From Jaenimonas drosophilae (Eukaryota; Euglenozoa; Kinetoplastea; Trypanosomatida; Trypanosomatidae), in NCBI GenBank assembly GCA_030849065.1, contig JASAON010001614.1, positions 35,752-99,751 on the forward strand: DNA of 64,000 nucleotides. Reading direction: 5' to 3'. The notes below the pieces were generated by a model, which searched no databases, was not told where the DNA came from, and saw only the letters and a list, made by a program, of their open reading frames with translations. Positions 41,895 to 51,820 of the stretch are shown here, piece after piece; the stretch's first letter is position 1; the number at the start of each line of letters is the position of its first letter. The translations under genes and the position numbers were made by a program.

Positions 41895-42460
41895 CTTCAT
41901 GTTTCCCTCCCCCACAAGCTCTGTGGAAGGGCCAGCACCCACCGCGATGTAGCAGATTTTGATTTGACAGTGCAGTAGATGTCATACCTATGCGACCATC
42001 ACCCACAGACCAACAACCGATGAACACCATCCAGGCACCAGTCTTTGTGGGTGATGGTGCATAGTCCGTCAAACACACACCAACCCCGCTGCCATCAACA
42101 ACAAGTTCATGGAACTCATTGAGAATGGAGCGGAGGGTGATACTTACCCACGATGGGGTCGTGAGGGAGAGGTGGTTAAGTCTTCCACCACCACGGGTAG
42201 CTAATCCATGGCAACGAGCATCAGTGAAGAACACGTTATTTCCAAGAGGCACAATTCGTTGAAAGAAGTGAAGATCAACGCAGGCGCCTTCACAAAAGAT
42301 GCAAGGACTGGCTACAGCTCGGCGCATTCCAAAGTGCGGGTTGATGAACAGCACTACAGTCAGCCACGAGACATGATGAACGTGGAGCTATCCATCCAAA
42401 GGATGAAGGTGTTGCCCAAGTGCCGGAGAGAGAAACACCTTAATGAGTGCATGTTATGAG
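41895..42460 (-). pseudogene. Minus-strand coding-like relic, unknown family
   Basis: On the minus strand the sequence from about 42390 down to about 41950 is open and looks protein-like, with balanced composition: LFINPHFGMRRAVASPCIFC, then VFFTDARCHGLATRGG, then LRSILNEFHELVVDGSGVGV. Upstream, in a different minus frame (about 42460-42365), another plausible stretch reads MHSLRCFSLRHLGNTFILWM followed by DSSTFIMSRG and a stop. The two frames meet near 42365, suggesting a frameshifted gene. The + strand frames over the same region have frequent stops. It is the only minus-strand coding signal in an otherwise one-directional unit, and no spliced-leader acceptor suits it. I do not recognise the family; a dead transposon or inserted gene fragment is possible. 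Confidence 0.4.
41995..42058. repeat. Inverted repeat forming a hairpin
   Basis: The left arm ACCATCACCCACAGAC (41995-42010) pairs with the right arm GTCTTTGTGGGTGATGGT (42041-42058). Twelve base pairs are perfect, then four more after a two-base bulge. The loop is about 30 nt. It lies inside the minus-strand relic. Confidence 0.75.
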
Positions 42461-43036
42461 GCAATGAGATGCGCATGAATGAGCGAAGTGGTACGGCCGT
42501 CTGCGTAGGAAACATACTGCTGGATTGTTGAATACGTGTATATCTCCATCTCCTCCCGCTACCTCCTCCTCTCGGAGTGAAAAAAAAAACAAATACTGAA
42601 GCCGTCTGTATGCCTACTTACCCACTATGTGTTGTGTTGCTGTGGTTTTGACTACACCATTCTTCCTACTCGCTTCTTCTTCTTTCAAAACGTCTTGTTG
42701 CAGTATTTGTTCTTACTTTACTTTGGCCACTTCTGCGTAAGCGGAAGCTACCAACCACACGTGAACCCATCATCATCCTCGTCGCTCCTCTCCAGCTCCC
42801 CACCCCACCCCTCTCCCCCAGAACGCCATACCCCCCATCTCTTCTCTATCCTTTGTACTACGCTGGCAACCAAGGACGCAGACGATTCATCACGTGTGGC
42901 TGGACGATCATTGCATCGATGGTTCAGACGCAACAGCGGCCTGCATAATTGCCGCATTGCCAACGACCCCATCCTTTCATCCCCCCATCCTACACCCAGT
43001 ACGTCGTCCACCGGCTCCACACCGCATTCCCCGATC

Positions 43037-44080
43037 ATGCCACTAGATTCCTTGGCATCGTCCTGTGCCCGTGGCTCCCCCAGTGAGGGCGACGCAACAA
43101 CGATGGGCAGCCAGCTCTGCCGAGAGGATCTCGCCTCCTCGGGCAGCAGCACATCTGCCTCTCTCTCACAGAATGACGCACAAGGTGGTGCCGTGCCGTG
43201 GCTCTCGACGGAGCTTCTTCACCTCCTCGATGGCAGCCACCGCCGCCCAGAGGAACGCGACGCACCATGCTGTTTATGCAGTATGGGGGAGGAGGCCAAC
43301 CCCACGGAGAGCATCATCAGCTCCCACACCTCCTCCTTCAATCGCTCCCTCCATGGCTCCTTCTTCTCCGCCTACGTGGAAGGCCTCACGCCATGCACCA
43401 CCGAAACAACACCGACCGGATATCCATCCCCACTCACCGCCGCGGCCACGCGTTCTGCCATGGACGCCATTGCCTCTCCAACACGGCCATGCCCTATTCA
43501 TTCATCGCCCACTTTTTCACCTCCATCGGTTGTCTTTAGCTACGCCGATGTGGAGGAGGTTCTTCGTCGTGGAGCACGACGCACACAACGTGTTAACCTG
43601 CCGCCGGCACTCTCCACGCGAGATGTTGGCACTACGATGAGCCCCTCTTCACCGTGCGGCCAAGGCATGAAGATGAATGAGGAGGAGGATGTGAACGACG
43701 CAGCATCATCTCTCCATGCTGCTAGTCCTCGCTCAGCCACTACCCCACTCACGGCCATGGAAGCCTTCATGTTGTGGAGGAGCCGCGGTATGCCTAACGA
43801 ATCATCTCGACGTCGTTGCCGCAACGATGCACCACCTCCACTCTACCGATGGGAGCGGCCCGTACCTGAGGAGGTGCCCCGCCACGTTGGACCATGCTGC
43901 ACACGTGAGCTTCCCTCACCCAACGACATCAACCTGGCGGATATGATGATGGGGAGCTGTTTTGGCAGCGGCTTAGATTGGCTCCTGCCAGGGCACACCA
44001 TTTTTCGGCTGCTGCTGCTGGGCTGCGTCTTCTTGTGTACGAGTGCAGTGTATGTTCTTTCTCTGGTGTTACTGCTCTGA
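43037..44080 (+). CDS. Hypothetical tail-anchored membrane protein
   Basis: A predicted 347-residue protein. ATG 43037 (MPLDSLASSC) is the first ATG in the frame; the frame is open for another 400 bases upstream but has no ATG there. Most of it is Ser/Thr/Pro-rich and probably disordered. Possible ordered parts are WLSTELLHLLDG, DAPCCLCSMGEE (three cysteines) and the C-terminal third (AMEAFMLWRSRGMP; YRWERPVPEEV). The last 25 residues are a strong hydrophobic helix (IFRLLLLGCVFLCTSAVYVL plus SLVLLL) with nothing after it, the hallmark of a tail-anchored protein inserted after translation, facing the cytosol. Target membrane and function are unknown. Confidence 0.7.
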   Translation: MPLDSLASSCARGSPSEGDATTMGSQLCREDLASSGSSTSASLSQNDAQGGAVPWLSTELLHLLDGSHRRPEERDAPCCLCSMGEEANPTESIISSHTSSFNRSLHGSFFSAYVEGLTPCTTETTPTGYPSPLTAAATRSAMDAIASPTRPCPIHSSPTFSPPSVVFSYADVEEVLRRGARRTQRVNLPPALSTRDVGTTMSPSSPCGQGMKMNEEEDVNDAASSLHAASPRSATTPLTAMEAFMLWRSRGMPNESSRRRCRNDAPPPLYRWERPVPEEVPRHVGPCCTRELPSPNDINLADMMMGSCFGSGLDWLLPGHTIFRLLLLGCVFLCTSAVYVLSLVLLL

Positions 44081-45971
44081 ACATCTTCAGGCAATAAAAG
44101 AAAAAAAAATAACATTGCAGAGTTAAAGACGATTGCTTTATATACACACACACGCACACGTGCATGGGCTACCCCCAATTCGTCCTCTCTCATCACACAT
44201 GCCTCTCTCTCCCGTGCATCCAGTTTCGACGTACGCAGCACAGGCTGGTTTTTTGTTTTTTCATTTCTCTCTACCGTTTCTTTCTTGTTAACTTGTACGT
44301 GTGTGTGGGCGATACTTTTATTTGTGCGCCATCTATTTTTCTTGTTTGTGTGTTTTGTGTTTCGCCAACATTTCACGATGCATTTATCATGAATCGATGC
44401 GAATGTGGCGTGTGAGGGATCAACGCTCAGTGTGGAGTGGATGAAGTAGTGTGCAACAGAACCTTCCTTCCTCACTGTCCCTGCCCCCCCTCCACCAAAA
44501 AAAAAATATGAAAAAGACACAACACAGAAATGACCACAATCACCCACATCAACACATACATAACTTATAATCATTGTTGCCATGATCAGATTCTCCCACG
44601 GACTGATCAACAACGACCAGACAAACGAAGCACACACTTCATTTCGGCGAATAAAATGGAGAGACGGTCTTCTTGTACTCCTTTCATTCATGCTATATAA
44701 AAATCCGCATGTTGTGTTCTTTGCCTCTCCATCCATCCATACACTGGTAGGATGACGGTAAGTGAATGGATCTTGTCGTAGCAGTGGACTGCTCATGCTG
44801 TCGGATTGTGTTGTGTTGGTTGTTAGTGCACACAGGAACACACAACAAATCATGAGCTCGTCTTGTATTGCTTCTGTGTTGTTGATCAACTAGTGGTTTA
44901 GCTGGAAGTCTGCTGGATATCATCGTGATCAGCTTCGTTTCACCTCTTTTTTTTTCTTTTTGTTGTTCTGTTCTTTTCTCCCTCAACGACACCACCACTC
45001 CACATGAATGGATATCCATGGCAAGAAACATATATCAAAGTACGTACTTGTTATGGAGTTGGTGAGCAGGGCTGAAGTAAAGGCAACCATGACAGGTTCT
45101 GCAACTCACTTTATGATTGCTCTTGTTTTGTATTTTTGTTTTTCGATCAACTACCACTAACGTCCTCACACACCCCACACACCTCCCTTCTTTTGTTGTT
45201 GTTTTCTTCGTTGGGGGCAGCGTGCGAATTTCGTGTGGCTTTTCTTTGATCCGTGCTTCCACTACATGTTTTTTGGGTGTTTTTTATTTTTATTTTTCTG
45301 GTGGAAACAGGGTGCCAACTAGTTGCTTTTGTGCGCCAACAACAACGAGGATTTCTACCATTTCACCAAGCATGAGCATTCATCCAGTGGATGCCCGCCT
45401 CTCTTGGCGCGTGTGCATGTGGAGCACGTCCTTCCTTCGAGCAATAGGCTACTGCCAGTGCTAACACAGGAGAGAAGCTGACCGCCTCTTGCTATGTGGG
45501 GAGGTACGTGCGAAAATCCATTGTTCTGTTTCTGTTTCATTAATTTTGTTTTTTTTTTGTTGATATGCACTGCCGCAGTTCTGAAGACCAAAGTTAGCTG
45601 CTCTCCCTCCTCCTCTGATTGTGTTTTTCCTCCCAACAGCCCAGATGATGTGCTGCACGTTTCTACGTCCAGCATTCAATGGCTGTTTGGGCATCTCTTT
45701 GTTGTGCTTCATACGGGCGTTCTCAGTTGCTGATCAAAAGAACGAAAAAAATATTCAATATGCACATGTTATGCATATTAACCATGGTACATCCTTCTCT
45801 TTCACAGGCATGCTGAAGGAAGCTTTTCTTCATTCTTTCTTCTCTCTGTTGTGGTGTTAGCCTCCTCATTGAGTGCGTGTGCGTACCCCCCCCCCCAAAC
45901 ACACACACACACACACCACCCACATTGATTGTGCGTGAACACAACCAAGCTAGGAGCTACCCCCTCACAGG
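44081..45971. other. Long intergenic spacer
   Basis: About 1.9 kb without a supported gene. There are A and T homopolymers (44100-44109, 44499-44508, 44948-44956), a C run with CA repeat at its right end (45886-45916), and several T/C tracts with downstream AG. The AG at 45969-45970 lies just before the next start codon. Confidence 0.55.
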
Positions 45972-48900
45972 ATGTTTAGTAGTTACGACGACTACGAGGC
46001 CAGAACGACGACAGTCTTCGCCCTCTCCACCTTCAAGGTGTTGGTGCCCTTCTTCGAACATGGTGTGCCACTAGCCTTTGCGGCAACAGCACCATCGTGC
46101 AGGTTGGCCGCAGAAACATATCGTGCTGAGGAGAATTCTACGTGGGTGGCAGGTCATGGCCTGCACACCCGCGCTGCCGGTGATCGAGAAACCTTCAACG
46201 TCTACGAAGCACGTCGCTGGAGGCATGTCGGAGTGCAGATCGGCCCTCTCATCACAACCTTCCACGATGCCACGGGCGTGAACGGGATGGGGCGTGGCAC
46301 AACAACCTTTGTGGCGCCAGACAGCGCTGAACCGTGGAGATCAACCATCGCCAACTTCCCCACACGTCCACTAGAAGCCGGTGAGGCGGCCATGCAGCGC
46401 AAGCTCGAGCATGGTCGTGGTGTGCCACAGAGTGGCAATCTCATCCGCGATGAGTACTACTGCGAGACTGACTTCCCTGCCTACGCTCATGATGCTGACG
46501 TGGATGAAGCATTTGTGCAATGGAAGAAGGAGAAGCAGCCACCCGCCTTTCTCGATGCCGATAAACCGCTCGATACGTGGAGCTGGACCTTGACGGGTGA
46601 TCCGGATGTGGCTGGGGTGGGCATCGGCCAACATCGCCGACGGCTCTTCTTTTATGGTGGCCGCAATCGTCGTACAGTGTACTTGTGGATGGATGGTGCC
46701 TCCACCTTCCCCGAGCGGGGCTCTCCATCCACCTTGGCCAACAAAAACAAGGTGGAGGAGGAGGCCTACGCTGACTTGCACAAGTTGCTGCATCTCACCC
46801 GTTGGTGGTTTGTGCGTCCTCCTGTTTCCAGCATGAAGTATCTGAATGAGCTCTACGCCGAACGAAGTGGTCTCACACTTCCTAGCCCACCCTCGCTCTA
46901 TCTGCATCTATATGGTGCAGATGCCACACCGGTTCCACGCGTCTGCCATGCCTATCTCCATGCACACGATGATGTTGCCACGGAGGAGGCATGCCGCAAC
47001 ACCTGTGCGGAGAGGTCTGCACACAAGCATCAACAGCTCAACGCCCTTTTTCCATCTCCCGACATGCAAAACTGCACCGCCCTGGTAGCCCAATCTGCAG
47101 ATGGCACCCGCCTCACCGCGGCCTCCATGACGAAGGAAGCATCCGCCACCACCCTCAAGAAGGTGGAGCTACTGCCCGTGTTGGAAGGGCTCTTTCTCGT
47201 CAGCCATCCTCCCCTCTCGATGCAGCTCACGTTGCGGGGGCCAACCGCGATGCCACTCACGCTGGTAGAAGGTGGCGATTCTGCACACTCCACTCAGGAA
47301 GCATCCAATGATCTCGATCCTCGTCTTGCAGAGGTGCTGGTGCCCATCACAAACGCTACTTCTTCTTCAGGTACCTCTACCATGGCGAAGCTCGCCACAG
47401 GTGATGTGGGCCAGTTGGCCATCCTCAAGCTGAGCGGTGTTGAGGTGGATGATGATGGTCTACGCCACTTCCTCGGTGTGGATCGCACCACGGGGGATGA
47501 TGCAGATTTGGTGGCACAGATGCCCTTTCTGGAGCTCTTGGATGTGAGCTACAACATCAACCTCCGCCACTTCGCCCTCGTCGATGCACTCAGCATTGCC
47601 GCGCTTCCTCCAACCTTCAGTTGGTCCACCGACTTCTACAGCCACCTCGCGGTGTTGAATATGCAATGCACCTCCATCACCACCGAGGATGTTGCCGTTC
47701 TTGCGCACGTCTGCCCACGTCTTGGCTGGCTCAATGTGGCGTGTTGTCAGTACCTCCACGACCTTAGCCCAGTGACGTGCTTGCAGAAGCTCTACTACCT
47801 CGATGCACATGGCACAGGAGTGGGCAATGAGGGTATTGCCCATCTCTGGGAGTGCAACGCACTGCAGGACCTCAACCTCTCTGGATGCCACCTTCTCACC
47901 GACGTCACCGCCCTCTCCCGAATCGCCAGCCTTCGACGCGTAGATCTGCGCGACGTACTCATTCGCCACGGCCTTCAGTGTTTGGAGCACTGCCCACGCC
48001 TGCAGCAGCTCCTCCTTGCATTTAGCGCGCTCTCCGAGGAACAAATGGCCTATATTCAGCCCACGCTACTACACAGCCCAGTCTTCTCCCACATGGGTGC
48101 GCTTCGTGTGTTGTACCTCGTTGATACACCACTGCTGACGAATGCTACGTTGGCCTCTCTTGCTCACTCGCAAGCTCGTATTGAGGAGCTGCAGCTCCGT
48201 CAGGTGCCACACCTCACGACCCTCGCATCCTTGGAGGAGATGGATGGATTGTGTGTGCTGGGTATTCAGGATGCGGCCCAGCTCACTGTGGAGGGCATCG
48301 CCTCCATCGCGGAGCTACGCCATCTCCGTGAGCTGGTGCTACGTGAGTGCCCCCTCATCAATAATTTTGGTGTGGTGGGCAAGGCACCACGTCTTCGGGT
48401 GGCTGACCTCTCGCACAATGACCCGGAGCTTAACGCCAAGATGCTTGAGAGCCTCGTCGAGGCAGGCAGCATGTGCAGATTGCAGCAGCTCCGCATAATG
48501 GGCTACCCACAACTTCGTGGCATTGGCATTCTTGCTCATCTGCCCTCTCTGGAGGTGCTGGATGCGAGCGGGTGCTGCTCCGCCACGATGCGAGATGTGA
48601 TTGGATTTGCTGAATCCGCCACCCTCACGGCGCTCACATTGCGCGGTTGCTGCCTTACGGCCCCCATCCTCTACAAGAAGGAGGTGGAGCTGTGCTCCTT
48701 GATTCACCTTCGCGAGCTGGATCTCAGCCGCACCAACATCAACGACACTACTCTTCGCCAACTCACCCAACAAGCCACGCAGCTTGAGGTGCTGAACCTC
48801 TCCTACTGCACAGCTCTACGCTACGATAGCCCCATCTATCAGCAGGAATCCTTGCGTGTGCTGTACATGACGGATCACCCCGACCTCACCGTTGACCGTC

Positions 48901-49472
48901 TTCGGCAATTCTTTCGTCTAAAGCGCGATGCTCCTGCGCGGGTGGGGAACCCAGCCGCGGTGCCCTTCCCCGTGTTGGAGGTGCTCGACGTGAGCCGCTG
49001 CCCGAAATTGATCAGCCTCGAGCCCTTCACGTCGTTGCCACGCCTGAAACATTTGGAGATGGCGCACACCACCGTCATATCACAGCATTTGTGCTTCTTG
49101 CAAGAGATGCCCTCCCTCACGACCCTTAGTCTGGCCTTTGTGCAGAGCCTCGGTAGCAAGGTGTGGCCCATCTTCAGCCACCCAGCACTGCTCCGCGTGG
49201 ACTTGCGATCGGCGGTGTTGAGCCCCAATGAGGAGGCCTTCCTTCCCGTTGCCATTCTTGCCAACCGCAGCCCACTTCGTGAGATCATCGTCACCGGGGC
49301 ATCTGCACTTCAGGTACTCATGCCGATGCTGGCACAGCCACCCACCACGGCACTGCGCCACCTGATGCTTCTTGTGGTTGAGACCACAACGGCAAAGGAT
49401 GTGGAGGCGTGTGAGGCGTTGATGGCTGAGATCCGCACCGCACGACCGCTGCTCTCCACTCGGTATTTGTAG
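45972..49472 (+). CDS. Large leucine-rich-repeat protein (cysteine-containing type)
   Basis: A predicted 1166-residue protein starting at ATG 45972, one base after an AG; if that AG is the acceptor, the leader would be almost only the spliced leader, so an upstream CTAG (45952-45953) may be used. The first 470 residues show no domain I recognise; they are Trp/Arg-rich and globular. From about residue 480 to 1140 there are some twenty leucine-rich repeats with pattern L-x-x-L-x-L-x-x-C/N-x-x-L-T, such as LAVLNMQCTSITTEDVAVLA and LQDLNLSGCHLLTDVTALSR, the cysteine-containing subtype. There is no signal peptide or membrane span, so it is probably intracellular. A protein-binding scaffold role follows from the fold; the partner is unknown. 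Low complexity is almost absent. Confidence 0.88.
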   Translation: MFSSYDDYEARTTTVFALSTFKVLVPFFEHGVPLAFAATAPSCRLAAETYRAEENSTWVAGHGLHTRAAGDRETFNVYEARRWRHVGVQIGPLITTFHDATGVNGMGRGTTTFVAPDSAEPWRSTIANFPTRPLEAGEAAMQRKLEHGRGVPQSGNLIRDEYYCETDFPAYAHDADVDEAFVQWKKEKQPPAFLDADKPLDTWSWTLTGDPDVAGVGIGQHRRRLFFYGGRNRRTVYLWMDGASTFPERGSPSTLANKNKVEEEAYADLHKLLHLTRWWFVRPPVSSMKYLNELYAERSGLTLPSPPSLYLHLYGADATPVPRVCHAYLHAHDDVATEEACRNTCAERSAHKHQQLNALFPSPDMQNCTALVAQSADGTRLTAASMTKEASATTLKKVELLPVLEGLFLVSHPPLSMQLTLRGPTAMPLTLVEGGDSAHSTQEASNDLDPRLAEVLVPITNATSSSGTSTMAKLATGDVGQLAILKLSGVEVDDDGLRHFLGVDRTTGDDADLVAQMPFLELLDVSYNINLRHFALVDALSIAALPPTFSWSTDFYSHLAVLNMQCTSITTEDVAVLAHVCPRLGWLNVACCQYLHDLSPVTCLQKLYYLDAHGTGVGNEGIAHLWECNALQDLNLSGCHLLTDVTALSRIASLRRVDLRDVLIRHGLQCLEHCPRLQQLLLAFSALSEEQMAYIQPTLLHSPVFSHMGALRVLYLVDTPLLTNATLASLAHSQARIEELQLRQVPHLTTLASLEEMDGLCVLGIQDAAQLTVEGIASIAELRHLRELVLRECPLINNFGVVGKAPRLRVADLSHNDPELNAKMLESLVEAGSMCRLQQLRIMGYPQLRGIGILAHLPSLEVLDASGCCSATMRDVIGFAESATLTALTLRGCCLTAPILYKKEVELCSLIHLRELDLSRTNINDTTLRQLTQQATQLEVLNLSYCTALRYDSPIYQQESLRVLYMTDHPDLTVDRLRQFFRLKRDAPARVGNPAAVPFPVLEVLDVSRCPKLISLEPFTSLPRLKHLEMAHTTVISQHLCFLQEMPSLTTLSLAFVQSLGSKVWPIFSHPALLRVDLRSAVLSPNEEAFLPVAILANRSPLREIIVTGASALQVLMPMLAQPPTTALRHLMLLVVETTTAKDVEACEALMAEIRTARPLLSTRYL

Positions 49473-49845
49473 ATGCGCCGTACATGAACGTTTTTGGAAG
49501 CAACCACATCACCTTTCTGCCATCAGCACACACACACGGACAATCAATGAACGTCGTCACTCCATGTACACAAGTTGTGGAGCTTTTTATTTGCCCACAT
49601 TGACTCATCAACACTACAACAACGAACAAGAAGCAACAACTTCTGTGAAGTGAGGGTCTACGTCGTACAAGGCACACAGGCTCTGTTGAAGATTCACTGC
49701 TCCATGCCAACACACTGACTATCTTCATCTCTTTTTTAAAACAAAATATGTTGTGTATGTATGTGTAGCAGCCCTTGTAGTAGTGCAACCTTCACATTGG
49801 CCTGTTGGTGCTGTTCTTGTTGTTGTTGTGTGCGTGTGTGCCACA
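49473..49845. other. Short intergenic spacer
   Basis: It has a CA patch (49528-49538), a T/A tract near 49730-49748 and GTT/GT-rich sequence. AG at about 49767-49768 is a possible acceptor. No gene is seen. Confidence 0.5.
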
Positions 49846-50991
49846 ATGACCACCATTCGCCCAACTCTGCGATCTGCAGACTTAAGCCATCCATTCCGTC
49901 TCAACCTGCCCACCTCTTCCACCACGCGCACACGTACGCCAAGGCGCAACGATGCTATGGCACCATCATCGCCCGAGAAACGCCCCACTACCCCACGGGC
50001 TACCACCCACCGCACCACCTCTCCCGCCCAGCGGCCCACCACACCACGTCGATCTGTTGGAGGTGCTTTACTGCACACACCAACTCACTCTCACCTCTCT
50101 CAATCAGATGTACCTAGATTAACACCCCAACCAACATCTGCACGGTCGCCCACTGCATCCAAGACGTACATCATTGGCAATGGCAACTCCTCCTCCTCCT
50201 CCTCCTCACAACAACATCAACCACATCAACCGGTATCTGCACTTCCTCTGTGGAAGCTCAACGGCGGGCGGTGTTGTGATGCATCTTATCATCCATCGAG
50301 CCCTCGGCGAGTGGCCTCCGCGCGCACTCCCACAAATGAATTCTGCCGCACGGAAGCAGCGCGACGTATGGGCTCCTCCACCCACGTGTCCTTCGTGGAG
50401 CCATCCAAGGAGAATGTGTACAGCGGTGAGCCACGTCAGGCTCACTCCGCCCGTAGCCCAGCCACAACAACAACAACAACCACAACACCATCGCCAACAA
50501 CGGCCAACTCTCTTCAACGCTTTAGTGGATCAACGGTGGGTCCATGGTCGGATGCAGCACCATCATTATCCCCACTGCCACATAATCGTTCACCAACCTC
50601 CTCACGGCCAACTACCAGCTCCACAGAGTGTGGTGTTGTTGATGCACAACCACAACAACACCATGTTGGTGTGAATGCAATGACGCCTCCATGTGTGGAT
50701 GCACCAACAGATGCGATGGAGGTGCGTAGTTTGCAGGAGCAAAAGATGCAGTTGCTCTCGGATGTGACAGAACTCACCGTGGTGAAGAAGCAGCTGGAGC
50801 AGGCGATTGCGCAGCTCCAGTCAGAGGTTTTCACCTCTGTTGAGGCAGTTGAGTCGGCGGAGGATCAGTTGTTGCAGCGCTACCACCGCTTCTCGCAGAC
50901 GATGCAGTTCGTTGATTCGGAGTGGGCACTGCGGAGTAGCTCACTCATCACACGCATCGCCTTGATTGAGGAACACGTCAACGCCATGTAA
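49846..50991 (+). CDS. Basic Ser/Pro-rich protein with C-terminal coiled coil
   Basis: A predicted 381-residue protein; ATG 49846 (MTTIRPTLRS) is preferred because the codons upstream encode only a Val-rich run from spacer. The first 280 residues are low complexity, basic, and rich in Ser, Pro and Thr, with repeated T-P-R elements (KRPTTPRAT, QRPTTPRRS, RTRTPRR) resembling microtubule-binding or proline-directed-kinase regions. Residues of about 285-380 are a clear coiled coil with heptads (VRSLQEQKMQLLSDVTELTV then VKKQLEQAIAQLQSEV), ending at the C-terminus. This arrangement is common in kinetoplastid cytoskeletal proteins, but no specific family is recognised. No membrane span. Confidence 0.75.
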   Translation: MTTIRPTLRSADLSHPFRLNLPTSSTTRTRTPRRNDAMAPSSPEKRPTTPRATTHRTTSPAQRPTTPRRSVGGALLHTPTHSHLSQSDVPRLTPQPTSARSPTASKTYIIGNGNSSSSSSSQQHQPHQPVSALPLWKLNGGRCCDASYHPSSPRRVASARTPTNEFCRTEAARRMGSSTHVSFVEPSKENVYSGEPRQAHSARSPATTTTTTTTPSPTTANSLQRFSGSTVGPWSDAAPSLSPLPHNRSPTSSRPTTSSTECGVVDAQPQQHHVGVNAMTPPCVDAPTDAMEVRSLQEQKMQLLSDVTELTVVKKQLEQAIAQLQSEVFTSVEAVESAEDQLLQRYHRFSQTMQFVDSEWALRSSSLITRIALIEEHVNAM

Positions 50992-51820
50992 GTTAGAGAC
51001 GGAATACAGTGTTGGTTCTATCACTTGTGGATGAATGCTGTTGTTGTTGTTGTTGTTGTCGTGTGTGGGCAGTAGTTATGATGGCTGTGGATACATGAAT
51101 GCAGGCCAAGGACACCTGGTGAAGCATAACAAAACCTAGAATCTCTTTTATCTAAGTTGGTGTGGGGTGCACAACGGTACTTGATCAACTGAAAATGAAA
51201 ATGTGTGTGGATTGCACCACACAAGAAAAATGCTTGCGGTAGTAGTACGTTAAACGTACACACCTGCATCATGTTCATGAACCCAGAATGGATGGGTGAC
51301 TCATCTCCTTGTGATGGTGTGTTTGACTATGTGTGCCAGCATCCATGTGAGCACACACACACACACGCACATCACAACAAGGCTAACGTTGATGATGAAG
51401 CAGTTGTTGATTGGTGCATCTTGTGTGCATGAAATGCTGCTACTTGTGTCTTTTTGTACGTGAGTGCACACTTCAATCTACACATGACGTGGTCTTGCCA
51501 TCTCCTCACCCATGAGACAACATCACTGAATCATTCATCATTCATGTTCTTCCTCCTTCTTTCTTCTGATGTTGTAGCGACGTGGAGCCACGGCCGCGTG
51601 CACAGTCAGATACACGCGTTGACAAACGTAGTTTGGCCAAGAATCTGCTCAACACGTTGCCTTTGCAGGAAAGGCAGTCCACCCAGTTTGTTGTTGTTTG
51701 GTTGGTTGCCCAATCCTGTACGTCTTGTGCTTAGATCACCTTGAATTCGACGTGTACGTTCACAGTGATATTCGCGTGTGAGTGTGTGTACGGAGGAACT
51801 GCAAGAAGAGAAGGAATATC
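50992..51820. other. Intergenic spacer
   Basis: It has a GTT repeat (51040-51058), a CA run (51353-51368) and pyrimidine-rich patches near 51547-51570. No supported gene. Confidence 0.55.

Larger units (their letters stand above)
41391..43036. other. Intergenic spacer containing a minus-strand relic
   Basis: The left part holds T/C-rich sequence and a GTT repeat. The middle (about 41900-42460) is purine-richer on the + strand and reads as a coding-like relic on the minus strand. The right part (42540-43036) is a pyrimidine-rich leader of the next gene, open in its frame without ATG. Confidence 0.5.

Noticed and set aside
43843..44889. A 348-codon minus-strand frame
   Set aside because: It overlaps the end of the + strand tail-anchored gene and then runs through homopolymers and CA repeats. 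Its composition is that of translated spacer, and no suitable acceptor is seen.
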